This document shows positions 21,558 to 32,469 of a DNA stretch of 64,000 nucleotides, in pieces. The stretch's first letter is position 1. Each line of letters begins with the position of its first letter. Below the pieces are notes generated by a model that was not told where the DNA came from, searched no databases, and was given only the letters and a program-made list of their open reading frames with translations. The DNA lies in NCBI GenBank assembly GCA_958009055.1, contig OY253661.1, positions 186,001 to 250,000 of the forward strand, read 5' to 3'. The position numbers and the translations under genes were made by a program. Origin of the DNA: Choricystis sp. odSpoLacu1. Taxonomy: Eukaryota; Chlorophyta; Trebouxiophyceae.

Positions 21558-23498
21558 TCAATGTCTCCTTTTCTGTTTCACCCCTGTTTTCTCCAACCCC
21601 CGCAACGCCGCCCCCAACCTCACCGCCCCCTCCACCAACTCGCCATCCGCCGCCCCCGCAAACGACAGGCGGACGCAGGGGCAGGGTCTGTCCCTGTCGC
21701 CCGAGCAGTGGGCGTAGGCGCCCGGCACGACACACACGCGGGCCGCAGTCAACGCTGCGAGCGCGCCGCGCGCGCAGGTACACCCGCGCAGCCGCGCCCA
21801 GATGAACATTCCGGCCGCGGGCAGCGTGAAGTCGACCAGGGAGGCACAGTGGGTGGCCAGGGCGGAGGCCGCGATGGCGGCGCGGCGGCCGTACTCGACT
21901 TGGACGGAGCGCACGTGGCTTTCCAACCCGCCCTCCCCCCAGTGCCGCAGCAGCGCGGTCGTCATGACTTGGGCCATGGGGGGGGCGCCCAACAGCACGC
22001 CATGCAGGTGGTAGGCCAGCTTGGCGGCGACGGGGGGGGAGGCCGTGGCCCAGCCTAGGCGAATGCCGGGAAGGAGGGTTTTGGAGAATGAATCCAGCCG
22101 AATGACGCGCCCATCGACGTCCAGGGACAGGTAGGAGGGGCCCAGGCCGGTCAGGCCGCGCGGCATGGTGAGGATGGCGTGGTCGATGAGTGGGGGAGGT
22201 TGGGGTGGGGCGGCCGCGCCACCACTCACATTCACGCGCACCCACTCCGCCTCCGCTTTGACCGCCGCCTCATCCAGCCGCTCCCAGTCGGGTTCCGGGC
22301 CAAACTGGAGGTAGAAGTAGGGGTCGTCCTCGATGATCAGAATGCCGGCGGTCCGACAGATTGAGTAAATCGCGACACGCCGCCCCGGCGGCGTCACGGC
22401 GCCCGTCGGGTTTTGGCCGACAGGCACCGTGTACATAATTTTAGGAGTAGGGCGCCCCGCCGCCTGCTCATCCGCCAGGGCGGCGGTGAGCGCCGCAGGT
22501 ACGATGCCGTGTGCATCGACTGCCACGGGCAGTGCGCGAAACCCCGCGGGCGCCACCAGCGACTCCGCGACATGAGGGTATGTGAACTCCTCACACAGCA
22601 CCGCATCCCCCCTGTTCAGGAACGTGCGCAGGGCGGCGTCCAGGGTGGGGTTGTTGCCGTTGGTGATGAGTGTCGTGTGGCGCGGGGGCGCGGGGGGCGC
22701 GTGCATGGCCGCCACGTGGGTGGCCGCCCACGCGGCCAGGGGGGGGTGGCCCAGCAGCGCGACCGAGTATTGTTGGGCGGCGTAGACCTAGGGGTTGTGG
22801 TGGTGGTGGGGAAGTGTGGGGTGGGGTGTGTGTTGTGGGATGGATTTTCCTGCCACTCTCTCTCTCTCTCTCTTTCCTTCCACACAACTCCTCACCTCAT
22901 CCTCGTCATCAATCACCAGCTCGCTGCCGTCCGCCAGGGTGGCGCTCAACCGCCGAAACGGGAACGCGGTTGCGGGCGGGAAGCCGCCGTGCAGGCCGAC
23001 AATGCCGGGAGACGAGGCAGCCGCCGCCACCACTTCGCGCAGGCCGGCAAGGCGGCGGGCGACACCTTCCAGGGAGTAGAGGGACTCAAAGTCGGGGGGG
23101 TTGGGAGGGGAGGAGCGCAGGGCCGCGACGCCGGGGTGCGTCAGAAAGGGGTGGCGTGCGGGGGTCGCTGTGACGGCGGCGGGGGCGACGGGCGCTGCAT
23201 GCTTGGGCGGGGGCGGGGTGGTGGTGGTGGTGGCGGCTGTGTGTGTGGTGGGGAGGGCGCGCGGCGTCAGCGACGTGTGTGCGAGAGGACACGCGGGCGA
23301 CGACACACCACATTCGACGCTCCCGCGCTTCGCCGCGGTGGCCGCCACCCTGTCCCCGACACAAGCCAGGCTTTTTGTTGGTCTCGTTCCCACCGTGGCG
23401 TGTGTCGACTGACACTGGCCGCGATGGCAGCGCACACAACACGCGCCGGTGTGCGTCTCCTCTTCCCCACGGCGGTTGGCGCACGCCTCGCTGCCCAT
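21558..23498 (-). CDS. PLP-dependent fold-type I aminotransferase (Aro8/AADAT-like)
   Basis: Exons 23498-22896 and 22787-21558, 610 residues if the first in-frame Met upstream of the conserved part is the start; the true start is uncertain because the first about 200 residues carry no family motif. Seen: TLITNGNNPTLDAALRTFL, TVPVGQNPTGAVTPPGRR, IIEDDPYFYLQFG, the PLP-lysine motif RLDSFSKTLLPGIRLGW, and a C-terminal substrate-arginine region near CPCVRLSFAGA. This pattern fits aromatic, kynurenine or 2-aminoadipate aminotransferases of the Aro8 group. Stop TGA. Confidence 0.88.
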
Positions 23499-24730
23499 TC
23501 GCACGGCGCGCGTCTCCACGACAAGCCACACTGCTAGCACGCAGCGTGAGGAGGGCGGGCGGGTGGGTGACTTGCACCCTGCACGCCCGCGCGCCCCGTC
23601 TCTGCGGGGGCACAGAGCCAGGAGGGCCACAGAGGCCCGCCATTTCAGCCCGCCCTCGCACCTGTCGGGGCGGTGTCTCTGTCGGCTGCGGCCGGCATCG
23701 GGGAGAAGGGGAGAGGAGGTGTGCGCGCCCCCCGAGAAAAAAACAAAAGGGAAAAACGAGTGTGTCGAAGTGCCGTCGACGCCGCTTTTCCGTCTCGACT
23801 CTCGCCGTCTTGAGACGTCCTCTGCTTTTTTTGGTCTGGCGGGCCAACCGGGGCGCCGCACCATCGCGTCGTGCCCTATGATTTTTACAATGCACACACG
23901 CTCCACGCACGCCCGGGGGTCGCGCCAAAGACCGACGCCGCGGCTCTCAAAATGAAGAGGGGGGGGGGGGGAGGGAGGGGTGCGATATGTTTTGGGCGCG
24001 CGCGTCATATGTTTTTTTAGTACGGGGTGTGTGGTTAAGATGGTTGATGATTAATCAGAAACGGGGCAACGAAACAAGCGCGCCGGGTTGGCGGGCGCGC
24101 ACCGGTTTGCTATTGTGGCGTGCGTTCGGGGCCCCAGTTTCTGAAATCAGAGCTCCACGCGGGCGCGCCCAGCGCTCCCCGCGTCCAAAGCAAGCTTTGG
24201 AGCAGTCAGTGCGAGCGCGCGTGGCGCTCTCATAATTTGAGGGAGTGAGGGAAGATCATAGAGGGAGGGAAAGATGAAAAAATCGTCAAGGGGTCGAGGT
24301 GCGCGTGCTTTTGTCAGACACGTCACCTTGTTTTTTTTTTCGGTTCTACCGCCCGAGAACGTTAAAAGACCATGCTTGTTCTAAGAACGAATCAAGAACG
24401 AACACATAGCGCGAATGGATTGGCTGCTGTGCGTGTGGGGAGGGGAGAGGATCGAAAGAAGGTGGCATAGGAAGAAGAGACACGGGGGCGGTCGGTGCGG
24501 GGGGGCACGCCCCCACCGCTCACGAACGCACGCGCCCGGGAGGAGAAAAGAAAAAAAGGAGAACAGGGGTTTTGTGGGTCCAGACCCGTCGGGTCCAGAA
24601 GAGGGTTTTTGATGAACCATAAAGGGGGCACTTGTACGCGACAGATGAGTCGTTGCGGTAGGCATGATCCACCGGCTGCACACAGGCACCCAACTCGTGG
24701 AAAATGAAAAAAAAGAGGGAGAGTGTCACG
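23499..24730. other. Intergenic region, relatively AT-rich in the middle
   Basis: 1.2 kb between the aminotransferase start and the 3' end of the BNR gene. Contains a G-run of about a dozen bases near 23950, and 23990-24420 is clearly poorer in GC than the surroundings (T-runs, TTAAG, GATTAATC). I see no tRNA, snRNA or coding motif. A minus-strand frame around 24610-24700 (CVQPVDHAYRNDSSVAYKC) looks slightly protein-like, but I could not join it to the gene before it. Confidence 0.45.
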
Positions 24731-27288
24731 TCACCCTCGAGCAGGGCCGGGGCGGTTGGCGGTGCACGTCCCCCTTTGAGCGTAGCAGGAGCCGTCCTCA
24801 TAAGCCATACAGCATCTGTCAGACGTGTTGTCGCATCCAGGAGCATAGAAGTAGCCCGTGCACTGGCCAGGACCCCGGGAGCAGCGCACGCTGAGAGAGT
24901 GGGAGGGATCAGTTGAGTGTGCCGCGAAAGAAACAAACCTACGGTCCCACACCAAAACACACTATGCGACTCACGTGTACGGTCTTTGAACCCAGCCGAT
25001 GATGGAGCCGGCATGATTGTAAACGCACGGTTTGCCAAACGGAATACGGGCCGACGGAACAATGGGCTGCATCTTTCGCGGCTGCAAGACGGGGAATGCA
25101 GCATTGGAGATCCCCCTGAACGTGGTTTGCAGGACGTCAATAGCAGCTGAGACGAATTTGGAGGTTAAATCGATGACCTGATGATCACGCAAGGGAAAAA
25201 GGAAGGAGGATGGGCGTTGGAATCTTTGTTGAGGGGCAAGGCTAAAACGTGCGTCACCAACAAAACGACGCCTCAACCACACAGACGCACCCAACCCGCG
25301 ATCGCGATTAAGGCGTCAAGCCCAGTCGGCGCATTGGGGCAAAAATCGGGAAGCATGGCTGATGATGAGCCGAAGGCCGTGCCGAGCGCTTTTGCCTGGC
25401 CTGCCAAAGAGCCGACAGCGAGGTTTAAAACGGCGCCAAACACTCCCTCTCCGCAGACGGGCCCGGTGACTGTGCCAATAGCGTTGCGGGTGCCCGCGTA
25501 AACGTCATTGCATGAAGAGTATGCTTTGCAAGCGGACAGGGTGGCCGCTGTCACGGACTTCAGGACGGTGGTGAATGACTGCGGGCTGTTGTCCGCGCTC
25601 GCCGGCAGCGCCGACGGGAACATGGACCCGTTGGTCGCCCTGGCGATGGCTGCGTGCTGCAGTTCAACCAGTTCGGGCGACAGGCTGTTTGCTTGGTTGA
25701 TGCCCATGTCGATTGTGATCTTTGTCGACGTCACGACTGACGACGCATGCGGCGGCGCAGCCGCCAGCGCGGCGGCGACCTCCGGCTTTTTGCGGTCGAC
25801 GGCATAGTACGCCGAAGACACGACGGCCGGGTCTTCCAGTGCGGTGCCGGGGCCGTAGGGCGTCCACCTGAGGATGTGTGTGCGGGGGAGGGGCAAAACG
25901 TGAACAGGAGGCGCAGGACAAGCGGGCCAGCGACGCCAACACCGGCCCACCCTGCCTTCCCAACCGACCACCGCCACCAACAAGCGCAGGACAAGCGGGC
26001 CAGCCGCACACCCCTCCCACCCCCTTGCCCCTCCACCACTCACAATTGACCGTTGGTGTCCCACGCAAACAGGTTGATCAACCCGCCCGTGCCGTCCTCC
26101 ACGCCGGCCAGCGTCCACGCATCCTCCGGCACGGGCACCACCTCCCACGTGGCGCCCTGGTCTTTGGACGCGATGATGCCGTCATCGGTGGAGATGGCGA
26201 TCGTGCGGCCGGTGGCGCTGATCACGGCGTTGGTGAGTTCCGTCGTGTCTTTCAGGACGGACGAGATGTCGACTTCCGTACACGTCACGCCGCGGTCTGA
26301 GCTCAGCAGCACTTCGTAGTTGCCTGCCGCGTTCACGTCCGCATTGATGAGAATCGCCACAAACACCCGGCCATCCAGGCCGCCCACCGCGTAGTCGAGC
26401 CAGATGTAGTCGGACGACACTGCCGACGCGGTCCACGTGGTGCCCCCGTCCGTGGAGTACTGCAGCACGACGTCGCCCTGGTGGGTTGGTGGAGGTGAGG
26501 ATGTGTGGTGAGAGTGTGGGGAGGAAGATCATTGGGGGCGGGTGCAAGCGTCGGGCCAACCTCTCCCACCCACCCTTTCCCCCTTCCCTTCTCACCTGTT
26601 CCGTCTTGGATTCGTCGCCTTCGATCGTCGTCACCAGCGTGTTCATCAGTGCGTACATGGTGGTGCCATCATTCGACAGTTGCAGCGGCGTGACGACGTC
26701 CTGGGACAGCGTGAACGTTTGGGTCCCGTTGTTGGTGGTCACTTCAGACCCCAGCACGGACCGCGTCCAGGACACGCCGCCATTGACCGAGTAGTAGGTG
26801 GCGAGGGTGTTGGGGTTGTTGGACTGGTAGAGCCACGTGGTGCGCAGCTGGTCCAGCTCGGATCCCGCGTCGTTGTTGATGTACGACCCCCCAAACTCGG
26901 TGGCGCCCACCAGGACGTGCTGCCCAGTCGCGTCGGTTTGGATGTAATCAACGCTCAAGATGGTGGCAGAGTTGGAGGGGACCAGGTCCACCGACTGGAA
27001 AGAGAGGCCGCCGTCGCTAGACTTGAGGAGGCGCCCGTTTTGGAAGACGTCGCTCAAGACGTCGAACCCGCCCGTCGCGTTCACAAAGTTGGTGAGGCCA
27101 CCGTACATGGTCTTGGCGTCTACACTGACCGCCAGCGCGCTGGTGTAGGCGCTGTTGACGGCCAGCGAGTCGGTGAGGGCAGAATGGTACGTGGTGAAGG
27201 TGTTGCCGCCATCGTACGAGAGTTCCAGCGTGGACGGGTCCTCACTCAGCAGCGTCAACATGGTGAGGCCGCCCCCACCCCACGCCAT
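24731..27288 (-). CDS. BNR/Asp-box repeat protein with C-terminal Cys-rich module
   Basis: Five exons: 27288-26596, 26477-26044, 25867-25291, 25177-24975, 24890-24731; 688 residues from the first Met after the TAA at 27388. Six Asp-box-like repeats are visible: LSYDGGNTF, KSSDGGLSF, YSVNGGVSWT, YSTDGGTTWT, LSSDRGVTC, SKDQGATWE. They form beta-propeller blades in sialidase or sortilin-like proteins. A helical Ala-rich region (TITIDMG-like to VDLTSKFVSAAIDVL) follows, then a final module with eight cysteines in about 40 residues (CSRGPGQC...CDN...CCMAYEDGSCYAQRGTC). No signal peptide of its own; the frame is open upstream to a TAA and beyond it continues the gene at 27388-28946. Exons 4-5 are less GC-rich than neighbours. 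Glycan or protein binding is an inference. Confidence 0.8.
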
Positions 27289-27387
27289 GCCAAACCCGTC
27301 CAGCCGAGTGTTGCCAAACCGGAACGTGGGGGGCGGCGGGGGGGGCGGCGGCGGCGTGGGCAGCGGGCCAGCGACGTCGAGGATGCG

Positions 27388-28946
27388 TTAAGGCACGGTG
27401 CCCCCATTTTTGATGACAAACGCGGCGGTTTCGGCCAGCGTGCGCACCATGCGCACACCGCCAGACGGCAGGGGGCCCGCCCCCGGCACCAGGGGGGCCG
27501 CCACGACGAGCGTGGTGCCAGGGTCGACCGAGCCAGGGGCCGCGGTCAGGCGGCGGCCGCCCGACGTGGCGGCGCACGTGCCTGCCAGGCCGGCCAGGGC
27601 AGAGTTGGCGGGCAGCACTTCTTTGGCGTAGAGCCCACCCGCGGAGCCACAGTAGTAGAGCTTGGGCTTGACGTACTGGTGGTCGGCAAAGGCGTTGGGG
27701 ATGACTTCAAACACCATGCGCCCGATCGCGCCCGTGCGCTTGTCCATCGAGACCTTGATGCCGTTGACGTAGGCGCCGGTGAGCGGGATGACGGTGGTCT
27801 TGGTCGTGTACCGGCAGGTGACGGTGCCGCCCTGCGACCAGCCAGCCACGACGCCCGTGGCTTCGTCCTCGTAGCAGGTGATGTCGCCGCTGCCGCCGGC
27901 CGCCGCGGCCGTCGCCGCCTGGAAACTGGTCGGCAGCGCCACCATCGTCAGGCCACTGCCCTCGGCGCCAGCTTTGAAGGCCAGGGTGGTGTTGACAGCG
28001 GTCAGCAGGTCGGTCTTGTTGCCGCTGTTGGCGAGCGCGGTTTTGGCGGCTGCCACGGCCGCGGCTTTGACCTTGTCAACCTCGTCGGCGGCGGAGCCGA
28101 CCGCGTTGACGCCCGTGAACAGGACGCGCTCCTTGGCGTGCTCCACGTCGGCCAGCTGGTGCAGGGTGGAGTTGATGGCCGCCACTTTGGAGGCGAGGCG
28201 CGGGGTGTGGAGGGTCTGTGGGAGAGGGGGTGTGGGGGTGTGGGGGTGTGGGGGTGTGGGGGGCGTGTGTTTTGCTGTGCAGAGCCCCCTACCCTTTCCT
28301 GCCCACGCTTGACTGCCTTGCCCCAAACCGCACCTTGTTGAGGGAGAGGGACGGCAGGGCCGAGACCTGTGGTTGTTTTGTGTGAGGGGGGGAAGGTTTG
28401 GGTGTGGCTTCGGTTTCCCAAGGGGTGCGTGCGTGTGTCGGGCTTTGCGCAAGCGCAACTCGCTCAGGGAGAGCAGCCAAGGGGTGCGTCTCACACACGG
28501 CCGCGGCGCCACCTGGCTGGCCGCATCCTCGCCCCCTCCCCCGAGACGGCGTGAAACACCAGTTACCACAGCTCGCAGGGGTGCTGGCGCCGGCGGTCGG
28601 CCGCAGGCGCGCGCAGTGCCCCCCCCAAATGTGTCGCCTAAGCGAGCGCGAGCGCGCGTCAAACTTCGCGCGCGCACTTTGCACTCTCTCTTCCGCGCGC
28701 AGCCGAACGCCTCATCGTGTCGCCGCTTCCCCCCCCCAACGGCTAAAAAAGATTGATAACGGTGCACCAGGGGCGGTCGCGCGGGCGTGGGTCGTCTAAA
28801 ACGGTGGCTACACAGCGCGAAAAAAGGCCAACCCTGTGACTCGCGCGCATGGGGGGCGCGCAAAATAAGGGGCCTCTCTCGGCTCTGTTGCTCACCTGGC
28901 TGATTATCAGCATGGCCAGCAGGGCCAGGGGCGTCGTGCGACGCAT
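27388..28946 (-). CDS. Secreted N-terminal part of the BNR gene, or separate secreted protein; ends at TAA
   Basis: Three exons: 28946-28896 (MRRTTPLALLAMLIISQ, a signal peptide), 28366-28334, 28215-27388; 303 residues to TAA at 27390-27388. All junctions are phase 0. After the signal come a helical region (VDKVKAAAVAAAKTAL), then a beta-like domain with cysteines (DITCYEDEATGVVAGW, TVTCRYTTKTTVI, KLYYCGSAGG). I recognise no family. The frame continues after TAA through a proline run straight into the BNR repeats with no shift, so the two are probably one gene of about 1025 residues broken by one codon. Confidence 0.7.
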
Positions 28947-29183
28947 TGGTGTGGTGTGGTGTGTGTGGGGGGGGGGGGGGCAAAGGGGGAGGGAGGGAAG
29001 GGCGAGCTTCTCCAGAGAGCGCCGCGCGAAACGAGAGGGGTTGTGTCGTGGCAGAGAGGGCTCGAAACACACCTCGTTTTTCACTGCTCGAAACACACCT
29101 CGTTTTTCACTGCTCGCCGGGCGCGCGGCCGCAACCTCCCCGCCCTCCTCCCTCCCTCTCTCTCCCTCGCCCCCTCGCTCGCA
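28946..29183. promoter_or_regulatory. Divergent promoter region with a 26-bp tandem duplication
   Basis: About 236 bp separate the start codons of the secreted BNR-related gene (-) and dapF (+). It holds a G-run near 28966-28980 and two exact copies of a 26-bp unit at 29061-29112. Confidence 0.5.
29061..29112. repeat. Two perfect tandem copies of a 26-bp unit
   Basis: The units 29061-29086 and 29087-29112 are identical (each starts CTCGAAACACACCTCG and ends TTTTTCACTG). They lie 70-120 bp upstream of the dapF start codon, probably in its promoter or 5' leader. Confidence 0.9.
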
Positions 29184-30240
29184 TGCGCGCTCCCCTGGCC
29201 CACCGCATGGCGCGCCGCCCGGACGCCCGCCCCGCGCGCGCCGCCGCGGCCGCGGCCGCAGCACCGCCCACCGTGCGCTTCGCCAAGTACCAGGGCCTGG
29301 GCAACGACTTCATCATGGTGAGTGGGATGTGTGTGAGTGTGGTGTGGTCGCAAATTGGGCGTGGATTGACGCTCACTTTCCCACCCTTCCCAACCCACAG
29401 ATAAACAACTTGACCTCGCCCACCCCCTCCCTCACCCCCTCCCAAGCCGCCGCCCTCTGCGACCGCCACTTTGGCGTCGGCGGCGACGGCGTCATCTTTG
29501 CGTGCGCCGCGCCGGCTGGCTCCGGCGCTGACTACGCGATGCGCATCTACAACGCCGACGGCTCCGAACCCGAGATGTGCGGCAACGGCGTGCGCTGCTT
29601 GGCCCGCTTTGTCGCCGACGTGGGCGGCGGCCCGTCCCACCCCGCCCACACCGTGGTGACGGGGGCGGGCCTGGTGCGGCCCACGCTGCTGGCTGATGGA
29701 TCTGGCGGGGTGCGAGTGGACATGGGTCCGCCCACGCTGGCCACGGGCGACGTCCCGACCACGCTGCCCCCAAACCATCCATCCGGCGCTGCCGTCCGCG
29801 CCCCCCTCACCATTGCCGACCGCACCTGGCTGGTGACTACCGTGTCCATGGGCAACCCGCACGCCGTCGTGTACGGTGACGCAGACGGTGGCAGGATTGA
29901 TCTCGACACGCTGCCTCTGTCCACGCTGGGCCCCCTGTTCGAGGCCCACCCCGCCTTCCCCGCCCGCACCAACACCGAGTTCGTGCAAGTGCTGGCACGC
30001 GACCACGCCCGCATGGCGGTGTGGGAGCGTGGGGCGGGGCCCACGCTGGCGTGTGGCACGGGCGCGTGTGCCACCGTCGTGGCCGGCGTACTGGAAGGTC
30101 TCCTCGACCGCTCCGCCCGTGTCGACCTCCCTGGCGGCCCCCTCTACATCGAGTGGGCGGGGGCCGGCACAGATGGCACCGTCTACATGACCGGGCCCGC
30201 GGAGCGTGTGTTTGAGGGGGAGGCGGTGGTGGTGGGTTGA
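29183..30240 (+). CDS. dapF: Diaminopimelate epimerase, plastid
   Basis: Converts LL- to meso-diaminopimelate in lysine synthesis, a plastid pathway in green algae and plants. Two exons, 29183-29317 and 29401-30240, 324 residues. The first about 30 residues (MRAPLAHRMARRPDARPARA) are transit-peptide-like. Then AKYQGLGNDFIM, the first catalytic cysteine in EPEMCGNGVRCLARF, VSMGNPHAVV, and the second catalytic cysteine in LACGTGACATVV. Both active-site thiols are intact. The intron falls between the DFIM and INN residues, phase 0. Stop TGA. Confidence 0.96.
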
Positions 30241-30476
30241 GAGGGGTGTGCTTTTTTTGCGCCCAATTTTTTGGTGGTGTTTTGTTGTCCAAAACACGCA
30301 CACACTCGTGCAAAGACAGAAAAAGTAGAGACACACAAGGCCCCGTGTGCGCGGCACACTCGCCCCCCTGCACACACTCAGGGGGGACGCACACACAAAA
30401 AACACCTCTACGCCCCCCCCACACCCGCCCCCCCTCCACCACCGCGCGCCACCAGCCGCGGCCGCGTCCTCTCCCA

Positions 30477-32312
30477 CTAAAAGTCCCACACTTCCGGCAT
30501 GCCTGCCGTCGGCATGACGTGCGCCCAGTCGGCGGGCTTGAAGGGGGGCAGGAGGCCGCCCGCGGTGGAGGGCCCGGTGACGACGTCAGCGACCAGTTCG
30601 CGCGCCAGGCGCACGCTGGTCGCCTTCGAGTCAAAGCAGCCGCGCGGCTCGCGGGTGGCGGCGTCTGCCTCCAGGTCGGCCCGGCCGCACACGGCGGCCA
30701 GGGCGTCGCCGTGTGCGAGCGGGTCGAGCGGGGCGCATGGTTTGGTGGTGGTGTCGCCACCCTTCCCCCCCGCACCACCCGTGTAAACGCTCCTCATCAC
30801 TTGCCGCAACCGGGCCACCGACCCGATGCCGCCCCCATCCCGCCGAAAGATGGACGCGCGCGGGGCGGCTTGATAGGAGAGCCACCGCGTCGCGGCGAGC
30901 GGGGCATCCAACCGTCCCGCCACAGCCGCCACCGCGACATCATCATTCAGGCCGCACTTGTCATACACGCGTAGATTGCTTGGCAGGTTGTAGGAGGGGA
31001 AGAAGCCTCTGTCCAGGGCGCGCGTGGCGTCCACTGTGGTGACGAGGCCTGGTATTTGGTCGACCACGGTCAGCAGGCCAGGCCGCAGCGGTGCATCCGT
31101 GCCCGGAGCAAAGGAGGAGGGAGCTAGAACCAAAAACTCGTTGTTATACGTGCCCGAATTGTCTGCCGAGAAGAGGCGGGCCCAGTCGCGCCCGTTCGTC
31201 GCGAGCAGCGTCGCCGCGCGCACGCGCTGCCACGACAGCAGCACGGTGGGCGGCAGGGTGCGGTAGATGTCAGGGTTGACGATGTGGAGAGACGTGGACG
31301 CGATGATGAGGCGGGGCGTCAGGTAAAGATCATCATCCGACGAGAGTTCGCCAGGAAAGGACGAGTACGACACGCGCTGCGCGGTCAGTGGCACCCCCAC
31401 CGTCGCCAGCGCCGTGGACACGTGTTTAAACACTTTGGTGGCTTGAGAGAACGAGTCCCACACCGAGTGACCGACGAAGATGTCGGAAAGGTCGGGGGCG
31501 ACGGCGACGACGGCGGAGCAGCGGCCGGCGGTCGCGAGGCGAGTGTAGGTCGGGCGGGAGGCAAGCAGTTGGGGCAACGCAGACTGCGTCTCCCCAACCT
31601 TCCCACCCCCATACCGGCGGCAGTGCTCGATGACGTCGTACAGGTCGCCGTTGGCGTTCAGAAAGCGCAGCTGGTGGGACGACAGGGGGGGCAGCTTGGG
31701 GTGTGCCGCGTGGCCCTCGGCCGCCGCTGCTTCGCTCTCCGCCACGGCAGCCGCATACCCGTCCACCAGCCCATCCAGCTGGGCCAGCAGCAGCCCGATT
31801 ACAGTCCACCGCGTGTCCCGGCGGGCGCGGGCGGAGGAGGCTCGAGCCCGCGCCCACGCGTCCTGGGTGGCGAGCCACCCGAGCGGCGTGGATGGGTCGT
31901 CCGCGCTGCCCAGGCTGGCGTTCAGGCCCGTCGGCGACGTGAAATAGGTCCATGTGTTTTGGTAGTAGTCTGCAATCTCGCGAGCCGTCAGGTAGCCTTC
32001 CACCATGCCGGCGGCGGTCATTTGGTCGGCGTCTGAGGCTGCCCCTGACGTCGCGACGTGCTGTGTGCCTGTGCCCGACGGCGAGACTGAAGCCGGCGCA
32101 TACTCGCCCCACGCGACCGCGTCGTCCGGGGGCTCGTAGGGGGCGTCGCCCGGGGCGGCGGGGGGGGCGGGCACGAGGGTGAGGGAGGCGTTTTCATCGT
32201 CAAAGGCCACGTAGGCGCGGCGGTACGCGTAAGGGGGGGACGGCGGGGTGTCGTCCGCCGCGGCCGCCACGCACGCGGCGAGGGCCAGAAGGAGGAGTGT
32301 GAGGGCGCGCAT
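30477..32312 (-). CDS. Phospholipase B-like (PLBD) N-terminal-nucleophile hydrolase
   Basis: Lysosomal/vacuolar or secreted amidase or phospholipase B family, self-cleaved to expose an N-terminal cysteine. Single exon, 611 residues, starting with a good signal peptide (MRALTLLLLALAACVAAA). Seen: the nucleophile region GRCSAVVAVAPDLSDIFVGH followed by WDSFSQATKVFKH, then VSYSSFPGELSSDDD, LLSWQRVRAATLLATNG, and GTYNNEFLVLAP. The late motif DQIPGLVTTVDATRALDRG with FFPSYNLP matches the family's PG...D.T..L..GYWPSYN. The cleavage Cys is present. Stop TAG. Confidence 0.93.
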   Translation of the reverse strand: MRALTLLLLALAACVAAAADDTPPSPPYAYRRAYVAFDDENASLTLVPAPPAAPGDAPYEPPDDAVAWGEYAPASVSPSGTGTQHVATSGAASDADQMTAAGMVEGYLTAREIADYYQNTWTYFTSPTGLNASLGSADDPSTPLGWLATQDAWARARASSARARRDTRWTVIGLLLAQLDGLVDGYAAAVAESEAAAAEGHAAHPKLPPLSSHQLRFLNANGDLYDVIEHCRRYGGGKVGETQSALPQLLASRPTYTRLATAGRCSAVVAVAPDLSDIFVGHSVWDSFSQATKVFKHVSTALATVGVPLTAQRVSYSSFPGELSSDDDLYLTPRLIIASTSLHIVNPDIYRTLPPTVLLSWQRVRAATLLATNGRDWARLFSADNSGTYNNEFLVLAPSSFAPGTDAPLRPGLLTVVDQIPGLVTTVDATRALDRGFFPSYNLPSNLRVYDKCGLNDDVAVAAVAGRLDAPLAATRWLSYQAAPRASIFRRDGGGIGSVARLRQVMRSVYTGGAGGKGGDTTTKPCAPLDPLAHGDALAAVCGRADLEADAATREPRGCFDSKATSVRLARELVADVVTGPSTAGGLLPPFKPADWAHVMPTAGMPEVWDF

Positions 32313-32469
32313 TGCGCGGATGGGGGAGAGTGGGGCGCGCGCGGAGGGTGTGCGCGCCTGCACTGAAATTGGCGAGTCGCCGGTCGGTGTATGGTTCCGT
32401 CAATTTTTTTCTTCTTCCGTCCAAAAATCAGGTTCTCAATACACACGCGCCCAAAACACAAACACCAAA

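Noticed and set aside
24600..24730. An additional last exon for the BNR gene (CVQPVDHAYRNDSSVAYKC)
   Set aside because: No donor/acceptor pair joins it in the right frame; the TGA at 24731 follows the Cys module directly.
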